Shown here: positions 60,055-63,048 of the stretch, piece after piece
Layout: every line of letters begins with the position of its first letter
Position numbering within the stretch: position 1 is the stretch's first letter
Origin: Pediococcus cellicola
GTDB lineage: Bacteria; Bacillota; Bacilli; Lactobacillales; Lactobacillaceae
DNA: 63,048 nucleotides
NCBI RefSeq assembly: GCF_001438655.1
Contig: NZ_JQBR01000012.1
Span: 1-63,048 of the forward strand
Reading direction: 5' to 3'
Program-made: the position numbers and the translations under genes
The notes under the pieces: model-generated
The model's database searches: none
What the model was told of the DNA's origin: nothing
The model's input: the letters and a program-made list of their open reading frames with translations, nothing else

Positions 60055-61092
60055 CTATGCCGCATTAAAACCACCGGTTATCACGATTTTACCGATCATT
60101 TGATTTCCTTCAACCAGCTCGTGTGCATGTCGAAGCGTCTCCGCGTTAATGCCGTTTAAGGTAAGTGTCAAAGTTGGTTGTAAGATTTGCTGATCTAGTA
60201 AGTCTGCTACTTTAGCCAAAATTTTTCCTTGACTTGCCATATCGCTAGTTTGATAAAGTGATTTTGTAAACATAAATTCCCAAGCAAAAGTAATACTTTT
60301 GGATTTTAACATGCCCATTGGTAAAGGCTGGGTATTTTCAACAATTGAAGTCATATATCCTTCTGGAGCCACAATATCAGCTAGGATAGGTAAATAAATA
60401 TCAGTGGATTGAAAAATGGCTGCAAAATCAACTGTTTCAATTTGATGGTCTTGTAATTGTTTTTTCAAGGATTTGTGATAATCCAATACGAGATCAGCAC
60501 CTAATTTTTTCGTCCACTCCGTTGTTTCCGGTTTGGAAGCCGTTGTGATAACGGTAAGCCCAGCCCACTTAGCCAGTTGAATTGCAATGGAACCCACACC
60601 ACCAGCTCCGTTTACAATAAAGATTGTTTTATGCGTATTTGCATTCTGCCGAGCTACAATTGGCATCCGTTCGAACAGCGTTTCCCAAGCCGTCAAACTA
60701 GTTAAAGGCATTGCCGCAGCTTCCTCTGGACTAATCTTGGCAGGAGCGTGCGCCACTAATCGCGCATCCACTAACTGGAACTCTTGATCACTACCCGGAC
60801 GGTTATTGGCACCGGCATAAAACACAGATTCTCCAACTTTAAATTCTTGAACCCGATCCCCCACTTCAACAACCGTTCCAAAGGCATCGAATCCCAAAAT
60901 AGTGGGCTCTTTAGTTGCAGGGTGAGATTGGCGCATCTTGGTATCCACTGGATTAACCGAAACGGCATTCACTTGAACTAATAAGTCGAATCCGGTTGCT
61001 TTTTTTCGCGCAACTTTTAAATTCATAAAACTATTTTGATCGCTAATAGGTAACCCTTCGTAAAATCCAACTGCTTTAATTTCTTTTTCCAT
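60055..61092 (-). CDS. Zinc-free MDR alcohol dehydrogenase / quinone reductase-like protein
   Basis: A 345-residue medium-chain dehydrogenase/reductase. It has VNAVSVNPVDTKMR near residues 39-52, the NADPH-binding loop VNGAGGVGSIAIQLAKWAG (about 158-176) and a SKPE stretch. The catalytic zinc cysteine is absent, so it is of the quinone-reductase-like class, with substrate unknown. Shine-Dalgarno AAGGAG. It follows the DUF2785 gene by 14 bases, so they are co-transcribed. Confidence 0.9.
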   Translation of the reverse strand: MEKEIKAVGFYEGLPISDQNSFMNLKVARKKATGFDLLVQVNAVSVNPVDTKMRQSHPATKEPTILGFDAFGTVVEVGDRVQEFKVGESVFYAGANNRPGSDQEFQLVDARLVAHAPAKISPEEAAAMPLTSLTAWETLFERMPIVARQNANTHKTIFIVNGAGGVGSIAIQLAKWAGLTVITTASKPETTEWTKKLGADLVLDYHKSLKKQLQDHQIETVDFAAIFQSTDIYLPILADIVAPEGYMTSIVENTQPLPMGMLKSKSITFAWEFMFTKSLYQTSDMASQGKILAKVADLLDQQILQPTLTLTLNGINAETLRHAHELVEGNQMIGKIVITGGFNAA

Positions 61093-61106
61093 GTTAATTG
61101 TGCTCC

Positions 61107-62078
61107 TTAAAAACGAAAATCATTTTCCTCATTCAAATAAGTGGTGATTGCTTTAGGCATTTCAGGATTTAAAACTAGGGCTTGTAGCAGTCGCTGCCGA
61201 TTGTACAAACGAGTCCACATAGCTTCGTCCTCCTTAGCCTGAATAGAAACCAATTCATGGCGCCAATTTTTTAGTGCCAATAACAAAAAGTCACTATATA
61301 ACTTATTTTGACTTGTCAAATCAGCTATATAAGAAGCCAATCTTTCAGGTTCACCAAAAATAAGTGGTGATTCTAAACGCTTGTAACGAACTAATAATAC
61401 CGCAAGCATCAGCAACTTGTCTGCTCGTACCAGACTACTATCAACGGCCAATTCATCCAAAACATTACCGATGTGCGTGTAAGCATGCGCCCAGCCCTTT
61501 TGACCAGCGTAGCCGCGTGTATCTGTCTCAAGTGCGATATACGTAACTAATTGGTCTACCAACGTATTCTTACTTTCGTCATCGATAAACTTTGAACCCG
61601 CACGATCAATATATAGTAAAGTTGATAAAAACATTAAGCTAAACGAACGCTGAAAAATGGCATCATTTTCAGGTTCTGTAATGTGTGGGAATAAACTCTC
61701 ATCTTTAACGAGTAAATCAAAAATCATTTTGAGCTGTTTCTTTGTAGTAATTTGTTGTTGCAAGATATCACTAAACAAAAAATAAACGCCCTTATCACGA
61801 ATAAATAGATTGGTGGACCCAATATGTTGAAATAATTTTAACAAGTCATCATTAGAGATCTCATCTAACTTGTGCTCACTCAGTTGGTCTCTCAAATCAT
61901 GAATGAGGTCCAAAATACCGTCTTGGTCATTTGGCAACTGAACTTCAGTAAGTGGTGTTTGCTTAATACTTCCAATCACACCATCAATTTCAGCCAGCAA
62001 AGATTGATAAATTTTGCCCGTCTGTAATTTCACTCGTAGTTCCTGCAAGCTTGATCTTACTTCTTCGACTTCTTTCAT
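61107..62078 (-). CDS. DUF2785 family protein
   Basis: A helical protein of about 323 residues matching the DUF2785 pattern: FIRDKGVYFLFSDIL (about residues 110-124) and DTRGYAGQKGWAHAYTHIGN (about 193-212). Function unknown. AAGGAG precedes two ATG codons: 62084 at three bases and 62078 at nine bases; I prefer the latter. It is the first gene of a two-gene unit with the MDR reductase. Confidence 0.82.
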   Translation of the reverse strand: MKEVEEVRSSLQELRVKLQTGKIYQSLLAEIDGVIGSIKQTPLTEVQLPNDQDGILDLIHDLRDQLSEHKLDEISNDDLLKLFQHIGSTNLFIRDKGVYFLFSDILQQQITTKKQLKMIFDLLVKDESLFPHITEPENDAIFQRSFSLMFLSTLLYIDRAGSKFIDDESKNTLVDQLVTYIALETDTRGYAGQKGWAHAYTHIGNVLDELAVDSSLVRADKLLMLAVLLVRYKRLESPLIFGEPERLASYIADLTSQNKLYSDFLLLALKNWRHELVSIQAKEDEAMWTRLYNRQRLLQALVLNPEMPKAITTYLNEENDFRF

Positions 62079-62207
62079 CGTCATGCGCTCCTTAATTAAT
62101 AATTCAATTTTAACACGACCGTTCAATAAAAACTTCTTTTAGAAATGAAAACACCGTTTAAAAAACTTCTCAATGCGATCTAATGACTTGATAGTGGTCA
62201 TCTTTAA

Positions 62208-62235
62208 TTGTCTAATTAAAACTTCATGGTAAAAT
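62208..62235 (+). promoter_or_regulatory. Predicted promoter of the DUF975 gene
   Basis: TTGTCT (62208-62213), a 16-bp spacer and TAAAAT (62230-62235), about 25 bases before the start codon. Confidence 0.55.
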
Positions 62236-62259
62236 AGACAAAAGAAAGAGGTGCCATAT

Positions 62260-62991
62260 ATGTCAAATCATCGTGTCCGTAAAAATCTGAAAAAAGAAGT
62301 CAAAACAACCTTTAAGGGTCATTGGGGACAGGCCACACAGACTGCCATCGTTCCGGTTGTCGTTCGGGCTATTTCAGGATTTATGATTTCTTTATTAATT
62401 TTAATTAGCCTTTACGTTCTCTTTAAAAATCCCAGTCTGATTACAGGAAATGATGTGACTAATTATGCGAGTGAAGAGTCTGCTTCAACCGGATCCACTA
62501 GCGTTTGGAACTTCCTACGCGCTGCCTTGTTAACCTTTATTGGTGCTGGCATTAGCTTCACTTACTTGGACTGGTTACGCAATCCTAACTTACAATTCTC
62601 TCCAATTAAAAGTGGTTTTCAGGCTTTTACCAAACGCTACTTTATCCCAACATTAGCCATTTTTATTTGGCAGTTCATTTTCTTATTTCTATGGACTTTG
62701 TTGTTTATCATCCCTGGATTTATCAAATACTTTGCCTACTCCCAGTCCTATCTTATCTATAAAGACCAACTCCGTGCTGGAAATGCAGATAAGATTGAAT
62801 ACATCGATTGTCTAACCATGAGCCGCCAACTTATGGATGGTCATAAGTTCGAATTCTTAATGCTCAAGCTTAGTATGTTGGGCTGGTTAATTCTATGCCT
62901 CTTTAGTTTTGGAATTGGCTTTATCTGGTACGTACCTTATTCACAAGCTGTTTACACTGCATTTTATAAGCACCTTGTAGAAATTCAATAA
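62260..62991 (+). CDS. DUF975 family integral membrane protein
   Basis: A 243-residue membrane protein. The N-terminal RKNLKKEVKTTFKGHWGQA block, about four to five membrane segments and the central region FRAALLTFIGAGISFTYLD-like are features of DUF975 proteins, whose function is unknown. The start ATG at 62260 follows AAGAGG; a GTG at 62251 overlaps it. The last 57 bases of the window downstream are AT-rich with no feature I can name. Confidence 0.85.
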   Translation: MSNHRVRKNLKKEVKTTFKGHWGQATQTAIVPVVVRAISGFMISLLILISLYVLFKNPSLITGNDVTNYASEESASTGSTSVWNFLRAALLTFIGAGISFTYLDWLRNPNLQFSPIKSGFQAFTKRYFIPTLAIFIWQFIFLFLWTLLFIIPGFIKYFAYSQSYLIYKDQLRAGNADKIEYIDCLTMSRQLMDGHKFEFLMLKLSMLGWLILCLFSFGIGFIWYVPYSQAVYTAFYKHLVEIQ

Positions 62992-63048
62992 AAAGAGTTT
63001 TACTTTGTCATCCTTATGGAACTGCAACTATTTTTTGAGACAATCAAA

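Overview
The window is a stretch of chromosomal housekeeping DNA from a low-to-moderate GC Firmicute of the order Lactobacillales, most likely a member of the Lactobacillaceae. The evidence is the dltXABCD operon, the IreB-RuvX-YrzB trio, T-box leaders before alaS and valS, the ymfF-ymfH-ymfI-rodZ-pgsA-cinA-recA-rny order, rarA next to a 6S RNA candidate, and a Ddl of the D-Ala-D-Lac type. I could not assign a genus. I see no tRNA, rRNA, prophage, insertion sequence or CRISPR array.

Most genes lie on the minus strand. Read in the direction of transcription (right to left) they include: a DUF2785 protein and an alcohol-dehydrogenase-like reductase; ddl; a membrane GDPD protein and tag; ezrA; iscS-thiI and tpx; valS-folC; radC-mreC-mreD without mreB; an amino-acid ABC transporter behind a duplicated T-box leader; the YmfF/YmfH/YmfI-RodZ-PgsA block; cinA, recA and rny; mutS-mutL-ruvA-ruvB; queA-tgt-yajC; zwf; dinB; nrnA-like; a DEAD-box helicase; alaS; ireB-ruvX-yrzB; mutS2-trxA; dltXABCD; and murI-rdgB. 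A smaller plus-strand group holds an fRMsr-type GAF protein, rpsD with a structured leader, yueI, rarA, a 6S RNA candidate, a small membrane protein, uspA and a DUF975 membrane protein.

Three themes tie the genes together. (1) Genome maintenance: RecA, RuvAB, RuvX, MutS, MutL, DinB, RarA, Tag and RdgB. LexA-type boxes are visible before recA, dinB and ruvA. (2) Cell envelope: D-alanylation of teichoic acid (DltX-D), MurI, Ddl, MreC/D, RodZ, PgsA, EzrA and GDPD. (3) Translation and its amino-acid supply: AlaRS, ValRS, Tgt/QueA, ThiI/IscS, S4 and the EF-P modification associated YmfI group, with T-box or leader control.

No clearly new multi-gene system was found. The most unusual signals are non-coding. 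The ABC transporter leader carries a complete T-box followed by a second Stem III/antiterminator/terminator module that has no Stem I. A pair of related structured elements lies downstream of trxA and of ddl. All functional calls come from reading the sequence and recalled family knowledge; no database search was possible.
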